From Trichormus_B sp936914905 (lineage in GTDB: Bacteria > Cyanobacteriota > Cyanobacteriia > Cyanobacteriales > Nostocaceae): a stretch of 64,000 nucleotides of DNA. The notes beneath the pieces are model-generated. The model did not search any database and had not been told where the DNA came from. It worked only from the letters and a program-made list of their open reading frames with translations. The DNA lies in assembly GCF_039871975.1 (NCBI RefSeq), contig NZ_JBDPLL010000001.1; one strand, written 5' to 3'. Of this stretch, positions 37,709-46,664 are shown in pieces (positions within the stretch are counted from its first letter, which is position 1; each line of letters opens with the position of its first letter). The translations under genes were made by a program, and so were the position numbers.

Positions 37709-38860
37709 TTATTGTACATTGTTCGCTAATAAATGGAGTAATTTACTAATTTGCTGATTAATAGTTGTTATATCAAAACGCAAGCTAGCACTGATTCGAG
37801 CGTTTTGAGCAATAATTGCAGTTTCGTGCGGCTTATAAACACAGCTACTAATCACCTCTGCTAATTCCTGTGGGTTTCCTGGTGTGACTAAAAAACCATT
37901 GATTTCATGTTCCACTAATTCCATTACCCCTCCAGCTTTAGCCGCGATCACAGGTTTACCACACAGCATAGCTTCAACAATAACTCTGCCAAAAGCTTCA
38001 GGTGCTGTTGATGTATGTGTCACTAAATCACAAGTTGTCATTAATTGGGGAATATCAGCGCGAAATCCTAAAAATTTAACCCTGTCTTCTAATCCCAAGG
38101 AGGTAACTTTCTGGTGTAAATCTTTTACATAATATTGTTCACCAAATAAAGCATCACCTACTAAAATTGCTGTGATATTTTCTGGGGATTGCGCAAGTGC
38201 ATTAATTAAAATATGCTGCCCTTTCCAAGGAGATAAACGACTGAAATGCCCAATTATAAATTTACCTTGTAAATCTAATTCTCGTTTTATTCTTAAAACA
38301 CTCTCTGCGGAGATTTGATAATTATTTAATTCAAAGCCATTATAGACAACTTCAATAATATCTGATTTTCCTCCAGCTTGTAAAAATGCCTGTTTACTAG
38401 CTTGAGAATTAGCAATAACTAAGGAAGCAAACTGATTAATTAAAGTAATAGCAACACGCAAATTAGTTTTACTAAAATGTTCTATAGAGAGAATATCATG
38501 TAAATGATAAACTAAAGGACGATGAGATAAAAGACTCGCAATAGCACCCACAACTAAGGCTTTTTGAGTATTGGCGTAGATTAAATCATACTTTCTAGCA
38601 CGTTGCATTACTTGATTAATTATGGGTATGAGTTGACCTAAACTCCCTAATGCTGCTAACAAACCACTATCTTTATTAACTTTAATAGCTTGAGTTGCTA
38701 AAATTTCTACAGGTATTTTATACTGCTGTAGTAATATTCTAAAATCACCATCTGCAAATAACCCTACAAGAGAAGTATCCGCATAGGGTTTAGCAATATC
38801 TATTAAACATAACTCAGCACCACCTGGTTTACCACTTTGATCTAAAAATAAAATTCTCAT
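37709..38860 (-). CDS. GT4 family glycosyltransferase
   Basis: 383 aa GT-B glycosyltransferase. N-terminal MRILFLDQSGKPGGAELCL has the GGAE loop, HLHDIL lies in the middle, and the C-terminal donor domain has IIGHFSRLSPWKGQHILI and the E-x7-E signature in APEAFGRVIVEAMLCGKPVIA. Transfers an unidentified sugar from a nucleotide donor, probably at the cytoplasmic face of the membrane. The gene follows another GT4 gene 50 bases upstream on the same strand, so the two are likely co-transcribed and act on the same glycan at the left edge of the polysaccharide island. Confidence 0.88.
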   Translation of the reverse strand: MRILFLDQSGKPGGAELCLIDIAKPYADTSLVGLFADGDFRILLQQYKIPVEILATQAIKVNKDSGLLAALGSLGQLIPIINQVMQRARKYDLIYANTQKALVVGAIASLLSHRPLVYHLHDILSIEHFSKTNLRVAITLINQFASLVIANSQASKQAFLQAGGKSDIIEVVYNGFELNNYQISAESVLRIKRELDLQGKFIIGHFSRLSPWKGQHILINALAQSPENITAILVGDALFGEQYYVKDLHQKVTSLGLEDRVKFLGFRADIPQLMTTCDLVTHTSTAPEAFGRVIVEAMLCGKPVIAAKAGGVMELVEHEINGFLVTPGNPQELAEVISSCVYKPHETAIIAQNARISASLRFDITTINQQISKLLHLLANNVQ

Positions 38861-38909
38861 TATCCTATTTTTTAATTTGTATTAGTCTGTATTTATCTAC
38901 GCTTGATTT

Positions 38910-40088
38910 CTAAATTTTTCTAGATAAGATAACTTGCCTTACTTTTTGGGCAATATTCGTCCAATCATAATTTGTGATTGTGTAATAGCGGCATTCTTCG
39001 CTAGTAGGTAAAGGAATTTTTTCTAAAATTGCTAGTTCTAATTTCTCTGCAATGCTTTTAACTGTGATAGAATCAGTAATTAAATCTGGTGAAAATACTT
39101 GCATAATTTCTGGCATTCCCCCTACAGGTGTACATAAAACTGGAGTACCACAAGCTAAAGATTCGAGAATTGCTAATCCAAAACCTTCAAAAGATTGACT
39201 AGGTATTACAGTTAAATCAGCAGCTTGATAAGCTATTGGTAAATCTTCATCTGGTAAAAAGCCTAAGAATCGAACGTTACTTTTTAGTCCTAGTTCTAGA
39301 ACTTGTTGTTCAAGTATCTCTTGAAGATGACCACGACCAGCTATAGCTAACCAAATATCAGGAATCCTCGGTTTAATTATTGCTAATGCTTGCAATAATC
39401 TATCAATTCCCATACGATGTACTAAACGGCGAGATGTGAATAATATCGCTCGATCAGTTGGCCAATTTAGTTTTAATCTTGCATCTTGACGCGATAGATT
39501 ATTTTGAAAGTGATGAACATCAACTCCGCCAGGTATAATATTAATTTTGGTCCAAGGAATTTGATATCTTCGATGTAAAATGTTACCAAAATCCCGACTC
39601 AGAACTATAAAGCGATCGCATTGATTATAAGTACTTTTCTCTATAAACTTCCATTTCAGCCAAATACTGAGTTTCTGGTGTACAACTTCTTCTTGACTTT
39701 CAGAAGCCCAAGGTCCATGGAAATTAAAAGTAACTGGTACGTCTTTAGGTAAAAGATCCATAACTGGAAAGCTATATAATGCAAAATGTAGATTAATAGC
39801 ATCTGGTTTTTCCAATCTACTTTTCTGAAAATTGGTGCGAACTGACCACAATCTTTGCCAAATAGGACTATCTGGATCAGCTAAATTAGTCAGCTTAATA
39901 GGTATATTTTTGGACTCACTTGGTAAACCTACACCACATAATTCTACCTGATCTCGATTGTCTGCTAATTTATGAGTTAGTTCATAAGTATACCTTTCCA
40001 ATCCTCCTGGGGTTTTGGGAAACCAGCCAGTTCCCAATGTCAGAATAGATGCAGAACTTGATTCATAACTTTTTTTGTTACCTTCCAC
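38910..40088 (-). CDS. GT4 family glycosyltransferase
   Basis: 392 aa. N-terminal TLGTGWFPKTPGGLERYTYEL has the GGLE motif typical of GT4 enzymes; LFTSRRLVHRMGIDRLLQAL and the signature FEGFGLAILESLACGTPVLC mark the donor domain. GTG start at 40088 with GAGGAG about 9 bases upstream. It is the first gene of a two-gene unit with the downstream GT4. It could act in assembly of the envelope polysaccharide or another exported glycan. Confidence 0.88.
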   Translation of the reverse strand: MEGNKKSYESSSASILTLGTGWFPKTPGGLERYTYELTHKLADNRDQVELCGVGLPSESKNIPIKLTNLADPDSPIWQRLWSVRTNFQKSRLEKPDAINLHFALYSFPVMDLLPKDVPVTFNFHGPWASESQEEVVHQKLSIWLKWKFIEKSTYNQCDRFIVLSRDFGNILHRRYQIPWTKINIIPGGVDVHHFQNNLSRQDARLKLNWPTDRAILFTSRRLVHRMGIDRLLQALAIIKPRIPDIWLAIAGRGHLQEILEQQVLELGLKSNVRFLGFLPDEDLPIAYQAADLTVIPSQSFEGFGLAILESLACGTPVLCTPVGGMPEIMQVFSPDLITDSITVKSIAEKLELAILEKIPLPTSEECRYYTITNYDWTNIAQKVRQVILSRKI

Positions 40089-41023
40089 CTAGTTATCTCC
40101 TCTAAGGAATTTAGTTTGCTTCCACACTAAAATCGACTTTTTTACGTTCACCCCTCAATTACTATTACTGAGAGGTTTAAATTCTCAACGCTGTATTGAG
40201 TATTTTGGTTTGACCACTTATTCCTTGATATACAAGCCATCGGATTTATCCTTAGAATTAATCCGAAGTCAAAAATCGGATCACCTGATTCAATTTATGA
40301 TCATAATCATCACTTAACTAAACTATCAGTCCGGTTAAAAAATTATTAATCAGTATAGTTTTCAATAAATTATTTTTATATAAGTTGAGCTTACTAAGAT
40401 TAATTAGTATTAATCATAACAATTTAATGATTTTCACTATTCTGTACACATGATAGATTTTACCTATCATAATCGACTAAAAAAAAGGATAATCAGTAGG
40501 ATATATGCTCAAGACTTTCTATCTTCGGTGCATAATTCTCTGCCTACCTTCTAAGATTTAGGATTTACTACATTATTATATCTATACTATAGCGGTGATT
40601 TTTTATCGGTCCTGTACTTGAATTTACTTAAATAGTATTTGTTGTTACACTTTTCTAATCTAAATCGAACTTTGCTCTCAATTGGTAATTGCTGTGTTAA
40701 GAGAATGTATTTCCTTTATGAAGTTTCGATTAAAATATATAATTAACAACATTTATTTGTTAAGTTATTTATGTCTTAATACAGATGTATATACCAATTT
40801 TCCATTACATATAACAATCGTACTTACTCTACACTTTGTGATTAGTGAGAAATTATGCAATATATAAAAGTCGAAAGACCCTAATGCTTAGTAATGATAA
40901 TTGCCAATATCCAATCAAAGCAATTATATGAGGAATAGATTTACTTTCCAAATTGGGAATATCAGTTATAAGCTCAATCAAATTATCAAGAATTCAATTC
41001 AAAGTAGATATGGAGGCACAAAA
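40089..41023. other. long divergent intergenic region
   Basis: 930 bases between a minus-strand GT4 gene and a plus-strand secreted protein. Very AT-rich. A 61-residue frame at 40682-40867 has no ribosome site or protein-like character and is not called. The region should hold two divergent promoters. The long leader in front of 41024 is in frame back to 40901 without a stop, but is unlikely to be translated. Confidence 0.5.
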
Positions 41024-43150
41024 ATGGCCTTCAATTTTTTACTCGGTCTAACTTGTGGATTAATGGTGATATTTGTGGCTATGACAATGGACTCAGCCAC
41101 GATAAAGACCACTACAGCACCTGCATTCACTTATCAAACTTCTTGGCTTGGTAATACTATAGGCAAAGGTAGATTACGAGTCCAAAATAATGTAGAGGCA
41201 ATGTATGTAACAAGAGATGGTAAAATTTATACTAATAGTTATTGGGATGAAGCTGGAGGAGAAGCAGGAATATATAAAGATGGTAAAGTTATCGGTTTTC
41301 TAGAAGATATGCATGGCTGGAATCGTCTCGGTGGTAAAGCAGTAACGGCCAATAGCAAATATATTTATATTGCTATGTCCCAAAGTGGAATGAATAATGG
41401 AAAAGATGGTTATCCACCAGAAGGTAAAATTTGGTACTGTGTCAGACGTTATAGTTTAGCAGGAAAATCCGTACCTTTCGAGGGAGGTAATGGCTGGGAT
41501 AAAAGTATGTTAATTATCAGTGAACAAAATGAAGTAACTGGATTAGCAACTGTAGATAATAAATTATTTATCAGTAATGCTGCTGCTAATATTGTAGAGG
41601 TTTTCAATACTGAAACAATGCAGGAGATAGGTAAATTTACCGTTACCAATCCTGGAGGAATAGCCATTGATCCACAAGGAGATTTGTGGATTATTCAAAG
41701 TAAAAAAGGCACTATGGTTGGTCACATTGTCCATTATTCCCAAAAAGGAAAAAAATTACCGCAACAAATTGTAGATGTGGTTGATCCAACAGCGATAGCA
41801 ACTTACAAACAGGACAGGTTATTAGTAGCAGAAAATGGTGTCCGTCAACAAGTACTAATTTACAATGTTAAAAATCAGCCTGTACAAGTAGGAACATTGG
41901 GGACTAAAAATGGTATCTATAGTGGTGTTCCTGGTGAAGTTGAAAGTTTAAAATTTTATGGAATTACAGGAGTTGGTACAGACAGCACAGGCAATATCTA
42001 TATAAACAACAATGGTTTTAATAAATCAGGTACAGATTTGAGAAAATTTTCCGGATCGGGAAAACAACAATGGCAATTATTAGGTTTAATATTTGTAGAT
42101 AATGCAGATACTGACCCCAAAAGTGATGGTGTAGATGTATTCACTAAGCATGAAAAATACTTGATAGATTATAGTAAACCATCTGGTAAACAGTGGGTTT
42201 ATAAAGTTTACACACTTAATCCTTTTAAATATCCTCAAGATCCTCGTTTACATACATCCCCAGATGGGACTATTTTCCGTCGTATTCAAGGGAAGCCTTT
42301 TTTATTCCTCACAGATATGTTTGGGAGCTTACTGCAAATTTATCGTTTCCAACCAACTACAGATGGTAATATTGCTATTCCTGCGGGGCTATTTGTGGTA
42401 ACTAATGATCAAGGTAAATCCATTGATGGTAATTGGCCTCCCTATCAACCAGCCAAAGGTGAATGGATTTGGCGAGATAAAAATGGTAATGGTGCATTTG
42501 ATCAAAATGAATATGACAGCAGTAAAGATTATCCCTACGTAGGTGGTTGGTGGGTAGATACTAAAGGAGATGTTTGGAAAACTTTACGAACTGAAGATGG
42601 TATTCGTCATTATCCTTTACAGGGATTGGATAGCAAGGGAAATCCCATCTATACTTATAATTCAATACAAAAACACAAAACTCCTAGTGTGTTTAAAGAT
42701 TTGCGGCACATTGAGTATTTTCCTGAAACAGATACTATGTATTTATCAGGTTTCACAGCAGCACATCCGGCTTCTTCTGATGATACCGGGGTTATAGGAT
42801 CAGAAATTGCCCGGTTTGATAATTGGAGTAAAGGAAATCGCACTCCTAAATGGCGGACTGTGGTTCCTTATGATTCCACTGGGAAGCGTGAAGTTTCTAC
42901 TGCGTCCATGAGTGTAGCTGGTGATTATGTGTTTACTGTGACGGTGAAAACCGCAGAGGTTTATATCTATAAAGCTACTACAGGTAAACTTGTACTCAAG
43001 TTCGGTCCTGGTCCAGAAGTTGGTGGAGAAAGTGGCTGGGTTGATATCCCCCACGGTATCCGGGCTTTTCGCCGTGCTAATGGTGAATACTTAGTGTTTG
43101 CAGAGGAAAATATGAACGGAAAAGTGATTATTTATCGTTTTGTAATATAA
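41024..43150 (+). CDS. secreted beta-propeller-like protein with an EF-hand
   Basis: 708 aa from the ATG at 41024, chosen because GGAGG lies 7 bases upstream; a longer frame from a TTG at 40901 lacks one. The N-terminus MAFNFLLGLTCGLMVIFVAM is a signal peptide or anchor. The body has repeated NHL/propeller-like strands: YVTRDGKIYTNSYWD, VTGLATVDNKLFISNAA, PGGIAIDPQGDLWIIQSK, ITGVGTDSTGNIYINNNG and VGGWWVDTKGDVWKTLRTED. Residues 485-496 (DKNGNGAFDQNE) are a canonical calcium-binding EF-hand loop. Probable location is outside the plasma membrane. It could bind or process polysaccharide, but no catalytic motif is visible. Its position in a HEP-like island suggests envelope function; that is inference. 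Confidence 0.8.
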   Translation: MAFNFLLGLTCGLMVIFVAMTMDSATIKTTTAPAFTYQTSWLGNTIGKGRLRVQNNVEAMYVTRDGKIYTNSYWDEAGGEAGIYKDGKVIGFLEDMHGWNRLGGKAVTANSKYIYIAMSQSGMNNGKDGYPPEGKIWYCVRRYSLAGKSVPFEGGNGWDKSMLIISEQNEVTGLATVDNKLFISNAAANIVEVFNTETMQEIGKFTVTNPGGIAIDPQGDLWIIQSKKGTMVGHIVHYSQKGKKLPQQIVDVVDPTAIATYKQDRLLVAENGVRQQVLIYNVKNQPVQVGTLGTKNGIYSGVPGEVESLKFYGITGVGTDSTGNIYINNNGFNKSGTDLRKFSGSGKQQWQLLGLIFVDNADTDPKSDGVDVFTKHEKYLIDYSKPSGKQWVYKVYTLNPFKYPQDPRLHTSPDGTIFRRIQGKPFLFLTDMFGSLLQIYRFQPTTDGNIAIPAGLFVVTNDQGKSIDGNWPPYQPAKGEWIWRDKNGNGAFDQNEYDSSKDYPYVGGWWVDTKGDVWKTLRTEDGIRHYPLQGLDSKGNPIYTYNSIQKHKTPSVFKDLRHIEYFPETDTMYLSGFTAAHPASSDDTGVIGSEIARFDNWSKGNRTPKWRTVVPYDSTGKREVSTASMSVAGDYVFTVTVKTAEVYIYKATTGKLVLKFGPGPEVGGESGWVDIPHGIRAFRRANGEYLVFAEENMNGKVIIYRFVI

Positions 43151-43598
43151 GGAAAAAAATTCCTAAAATTCAGTGAAAAATATGAAGTTGTAGGGTTATA
43201 GCATTACTAAACTCCTATTTAATTTTTTTATACATTATTTGTTCCCACAAAATCAGCAAAATATTAATTATATTAAGTGAGGCTAATTACTGGTAATATT
43301 TTCTATCGCCTGCTTAAAAAATTAAATTTAATTTCCATATATTTAGAGAATAAGTAAGTGCTGAGTCACCGTGATTTACTCTTCATATTGATAAAGCAAA
43401 TTCCCAGAGAAAATAAATACAATAGGTAATATTTAATTATGTTGAAAGACAAATACCTGTTATATATTTCAAATATAATTTCACGGGTAAGAATAAATTT
43501 TAATTGAGGTCAATTTTAACTCGGACTGGAAAAGACTTACAACTTCAATTACTACATAAGTAACATAAGTATTTAATTTTATTAAATAAAAAGAACAA
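43151..43598. other. AT-rich intergenic region
   Basis: About 450 bases with no gene, very low GC. Probably a terminator for the propeller gene and the promoter of the deacetylase gene; neither could be pinpointed. Confidence 0.4.
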
Positions 43599-44381
43599 AT
43601 GGATAAAACTAGTCTGGTTAAATTAGCAAAAATTATACCAAGTGATTTACTAACCCAAATACAATATATTCATGCAAATTTACTCTCTAGATGGATTTTA
43701 CGTTGGGGGAGTCAGCCATTAAAACTTAGTCATAAATCAGCAATAGTTTTTTCTCCCCATCAAGATGATGAAACCTTTGGTTGTGGTGGAATGATCGCCC
43801 AAAAAAGGGAGCAAGGACTATCTGTAGTTGTCATCTTTTTAACTGATGGAAGAGGTTCACATAGTTCAGACCTAAATATTCAAGATGAAATTATTCAGAT
43901 TCGTAAACAAGAGGCCTTAAATGCGTTAGGTATTTTGGGAGTACAGCCTTCAGAAATTTACTTTCTGGATAAACCAGATGGCACTTTACCAGATTTAAAA
44001 CCAGAGGAAAGAGAACAAACAATCAAACAAATTTCTGAATTGCTACAGCGTTATCAACCAGGAGAAGTTTATGTTCCTCATCATAAGGATTGCCATAAAG
44101 ACCATGAGGCAACATTTTATTTGGTTAAAGAAGCGATCACACAAGCGAAAATTACAGTAGAACTCCTACAGTATCCGATTTGGGTATTCTGGAGAGCGCC
44201 CTTATTTATCCTTTTAAAATCAAAGGATATTACAGCAGCGTATAGGTTATCAGTTACAACAGTACAAGAGAAGAAAAATCAAGCAATCGCAGCCTATCCT
44301 TCCCAAATACAAATCCTACCTAGTGGCTTTATCAAACGATTTGTGAATCCATCAGAAATTTTCTTTAAATTTGAATATTAG
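43599..44381 (+). CDS. PIG-L/LmbE-family N-deacetylase
   Basis: 260 aa. The zinc-site motif PHQDDETFGCGG (about 52-63; HxxDD with flanking Glu) opens the Rossmann-like domain. VVVIFLTDGRGSHS and HHKDCHKDHEATF (distal His ligands) follow. Family members remove acetyl groups from GlcNAc-containing or related amide substrates. In a polysaccharide island it likely deacetylates an N-acetyl sugar in the glycan or its lipid-linked precursor. A GT4 gene lies 89 bases downstream on the same strand, probably the same transcription unit. Confidence 0.88.
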   Translation: MDKTSLVKLAKIIPSDLLTQIQYIHANLLSRWILRWGSQPLKLSHKSAIVFSPHQDDETFGCGGMIAQKREQGLSVVVIFLTDGRGSHSSDLNIQDEIIQIRKQEALNALGILGVQPSEIYFLDKPDGTLPDLKPEEREQTIKQISELLQRYQPGEVYVPHHKDCHKDHEATFYLVKEAITQAKITVELLQYPIWVFWRAPLFILLKSKDITAAYRLSVTTVQEKKNQAIAAYPSQIQILPSGFIKRFVNPSEIFFKFEY

Positions 44382-44470
44382 TTACTGCAAATTAGTCTAT
44401 TTTAGAATTGAATAAAGGTCTAACATCTAGATGAGACTTATTTAAAATAATTATCATGGAGAGAAATTAA

Positions 44471-45595
44471 ATGCGAATCCTACATATTACAAACCATATC
44501 CAAAAAATCGGTAACGGAATTGTCAATGTGGCAGTAGACTTAGCCTGTTTACAAACAGAAAAAAGTCTTGATGTTGCTGTCGCATCAGCAGGTGGAGAAT
44601 ATGAGATTTTATTAGCAAATCATGGTATTTCCCACTTTAAATTAGATCAATCGCGCACACCAGTAAAAATGATCAAAGCTGCTTGCCGCTATCGAGAAAT
44701 TATCAAGGAATTTCAACCAGATATTGTTCATGCTCACATGATGACAGGAGTTGTATTAGCAGGTATACTCAAAAATAGTGGTCAATATAGTTTAGTTTCT
44801 ACCGTACATAATGAATTTCAACGTAGTGCCGTATTAATGGGATTAGCAGATCGTGTCATCGCAGTTAGTCACGCAGTAGCTGATTCCATGATGCGTCGTG
44901 GTATACCAGCTAAGAAATTGCGGGTAGTTGCTAACGGAACATTAAACAGTCCTCGACATAGGAAAATTCAAGATTACCAACCCCTGCCACTCCATCATCC
45001 AGCCATCACTACTGTAGCTGGAATGTATAGCCGCAAAGGAATAGGTGAATTAATTGAAGCATTTAATTTGATTGCGAAAGATTTTCCCAAAGCCCATCTT
45101 TATTTAGTAGGAGATGGGCCAGATCGGGCAATTTTTGAGACCATTATTAATAGTAAAATCTTTAGAGATGAAGGATTACATGAACGTATTCATTTTGAAG
45201 GTTTTCAACCAGAACCTCAACGTTATATGTTATCCACAGATATATTTGTTTTAGCTTCACATTGTGAATCATTTGGTTTAGTTTTAACAGAAGCAAGAGA
45301 AGCTGGTTGTGCAATTGTCGCCAGTGACGTAGATGGGATTCCGGAAACCTTAGATCATCGGCAAGCAGGTATTTTAGTTCCACCTAAAGATAGTCAGAAG
45401 TTGGCTAATGCACTGGCACAATTACTAAGCGATACCAAACAATTGCAGAAATGGAAGTTTCGCGCCAAACAAAACCTAGAAAGATTTAGCGCCGCAAGAG
45501 TAAATGAGGAAACATTGAATGTTTACCGTGAATTAACCAGACAATATAATCTCCTTAGAATAATCAGACCGAGAGAATTAGTAATAGGTAAATAG
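44471..45595 (+). CDS. GT4 family glycosyltransferase
   Basis: 374 aa. N-terminal MRILHITNHIQKIGNGIVNV has the glycine loop, IVHAHMMTG lies before the interdomain helix, and the donor domain has HFEGFQPEPQRYMLSTDIFV and HCESFGLVLTEAREAGCAIVA (E-x7-E type). GGAGAG lies 10 bases before the ATG. Downstream of the PIG-L gene, the two could successively transfer and deacetylate an amino sugar. Confidence 0.88.
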   Translation: MRILHITNHIQKIGNGIVNVAVDLACLQTEKSLDVAVASAGGEYEILLANHGISHFKLDQSRTPVKMIKAACRYREIIKEFQPDIVHAHMMTGVVLAGILKNSGQYSLVSTVHNEFQRSAVLMGLADRVIAVSHAVADSMMRRGIPAKKLRVVANGTLNSPRHRKIQDYQPLPLHHPAITTVAGMYSRKGIGELIEAFNLIAKDFPKAHLYLVGDGPDRAIFETIINSKIFRDEGLHERIHFEGFQPEPQRYMLSTDIFVLASHCESFGLVLTEAREAGCAIVASDVDGIPETLDHRQAGILVPPKDSQKLANALAQLLSDTKQLQKWKFRAKQNLERFSAARVNEETLNVYRELTRQYNLLRIIRPRELVIGK

Positions 45596-45650
45596 CCATC
45601 ATCAACTGCCTACAAATTTACTTACCCTCTTTTTTATTTCCTATTCCCTG

Positions 45651-46544
45651 CTATATATGAATTAGTTCCTTCTGGGTGAGATACATAGCAACTCCTTTTT
45701 CATAATAAGCAGCCTCATTAATAAAAATTGGATGTACAGTAGATTCTCCTTCATAACAAATTTCTTTGCCTTCAAAAGTTAGGAACAGTGGATCACCAGA
45801 ATTTAGAGGTTGATAATCTCTAAACTGAAGTTGGGGGTGAATCATAGCTGCAAGATCTCCATCTTCATTTCTGGGATAATTAACCACACCACTAGATCTA
45901 TAAACAGTGAAACTATTTTGAATGAGGGGAATTTCACCTTTGTTAAAATCTTCAAAATAGTCTAAGACTGCATAAACAAGATTTTCTGTTTGTTTAAATA
46001 ATTCCCCATCTAAAGTACCCTGAGCTACAGCACCAACTTCTATAGAAAAACCTAATTGACATAGGGAACGGAGAAAACCACTGTTTCTAGCTTGCTGATG
46101 AATATAAACTTTTACTAAAGGATTAATTGTATTTAAATAAGCAGCTAAACTGAGTAGAAAAGGATGTATATTACCAATAATAATACATATTCCCATATTG
46201 GCAGTAGTAGTATGTAAATCAATAATCACATCTACAAATTCTTGATCTTCTGATTTCAGTATTGCTTGAATTTCTTTGGCTCTTAATTCCTCATAGCTTA
46301 ATTCCTCATAGATGGAAGATTTAGTAGCTGGTGAATTATCTCCTATAAAGCACCGATTTAAGTCAACATCAATATATCTTGTACGCGCTGAGATAGCTTT
46401 AGGATTGCCTAATAATGCTAGACTCTTAAAACTATTTCTGTTGATTAAATGGGGATATTTTTGGAATTTCCTGACTAAATAAACTCCGATTAATTCATTA
46501 CCATGAATTCCTCCCACAATTCCCAACCGATTGATTGAATTCAT
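45651..46544 (-). CDS. aspartoacylase-like zinc deacylase
   Basis: 297 aa, AspA/AstE zinc carboxypeptidase-like family. Zinc and substrate motifs are visible: GGIHGNELIGVY (HxxE, near residue 13), RYIDVDLNRCF, and IIDLHTTTANMG with the third ligand His. GFSIEVGAVAQGTLD carries the catalytic Glu. Family members split N-acylated amino acids such as N-acetylaspartate. The start is the ATG at 46544 with GAGGTAA just upstream; a TTG 7 codons earlier is less likely. A 15-base in-frame tandem repeat at 46283-46312 duplicates the residues YEEL. It lies between two glycan gene groups; whether it belongs to that pathway is unclear. Confidence 0.85.
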   Translation of the reverse strand: MNSINRLGIVGGIHGNELIGVYLVRKFQKYPHLINRNSFKSLALLGNPKAISARTRYIDVDLNRCFIGDNSPATKSSIYEELSYEELRAKEIQAILKSEDQEFVDVIIDLHTTTANMGICIIIGNIHPFLLSLAAYLNTINPLVKVYIHQQARNSGFLRSLCQLGFSIEVGAVAQGTLDGELFKQTENLVYAVLDYFEDFNKGEIPLIQNSFTVYRSSGVVNYPRNEDGDLAAMIHPQLQFRDYQPLNSGDPLFLTFEGKEICYEGESTVHPIFINEAAYYEKGVAMYLTQKELIHI

Positions 46545-46598
46545 AATTACCTCATCTAGACACAACTTTCATGAAAATTAGAAATTTACAAGGATCAA

Positions 46599-46627
46599 AT
46601 TCCCGGTTTCTTCAAGAAGTCGGGAAT
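46599..46627 (-). terminator. strong hairpin after the O-antigen ligase gene
   Basis: ATTCCCG ... CGGGAAT flanks an inner TTTCTT/AAGAAG stem. It lies 38 bases past the ligase gene's stop and before the aspartoacylase start. Similar GGGAATC-AAGAAGT hairpins are interspersed in Nostocales genomes. A T-tract is weak, so it may be a repeat acting as a terminator. Confidence 0.5.
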
Positions 46628-46664
46628 CTTGTTGTTCACTAAAAATTGAGGAGGGCAATATAAG

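Noticed and set aside
40682..40867. 61-aa frame in the 40-41 kb spacer
   Set aside because: Very AT-rich composition, no ribosome site, no protein-like pattern.
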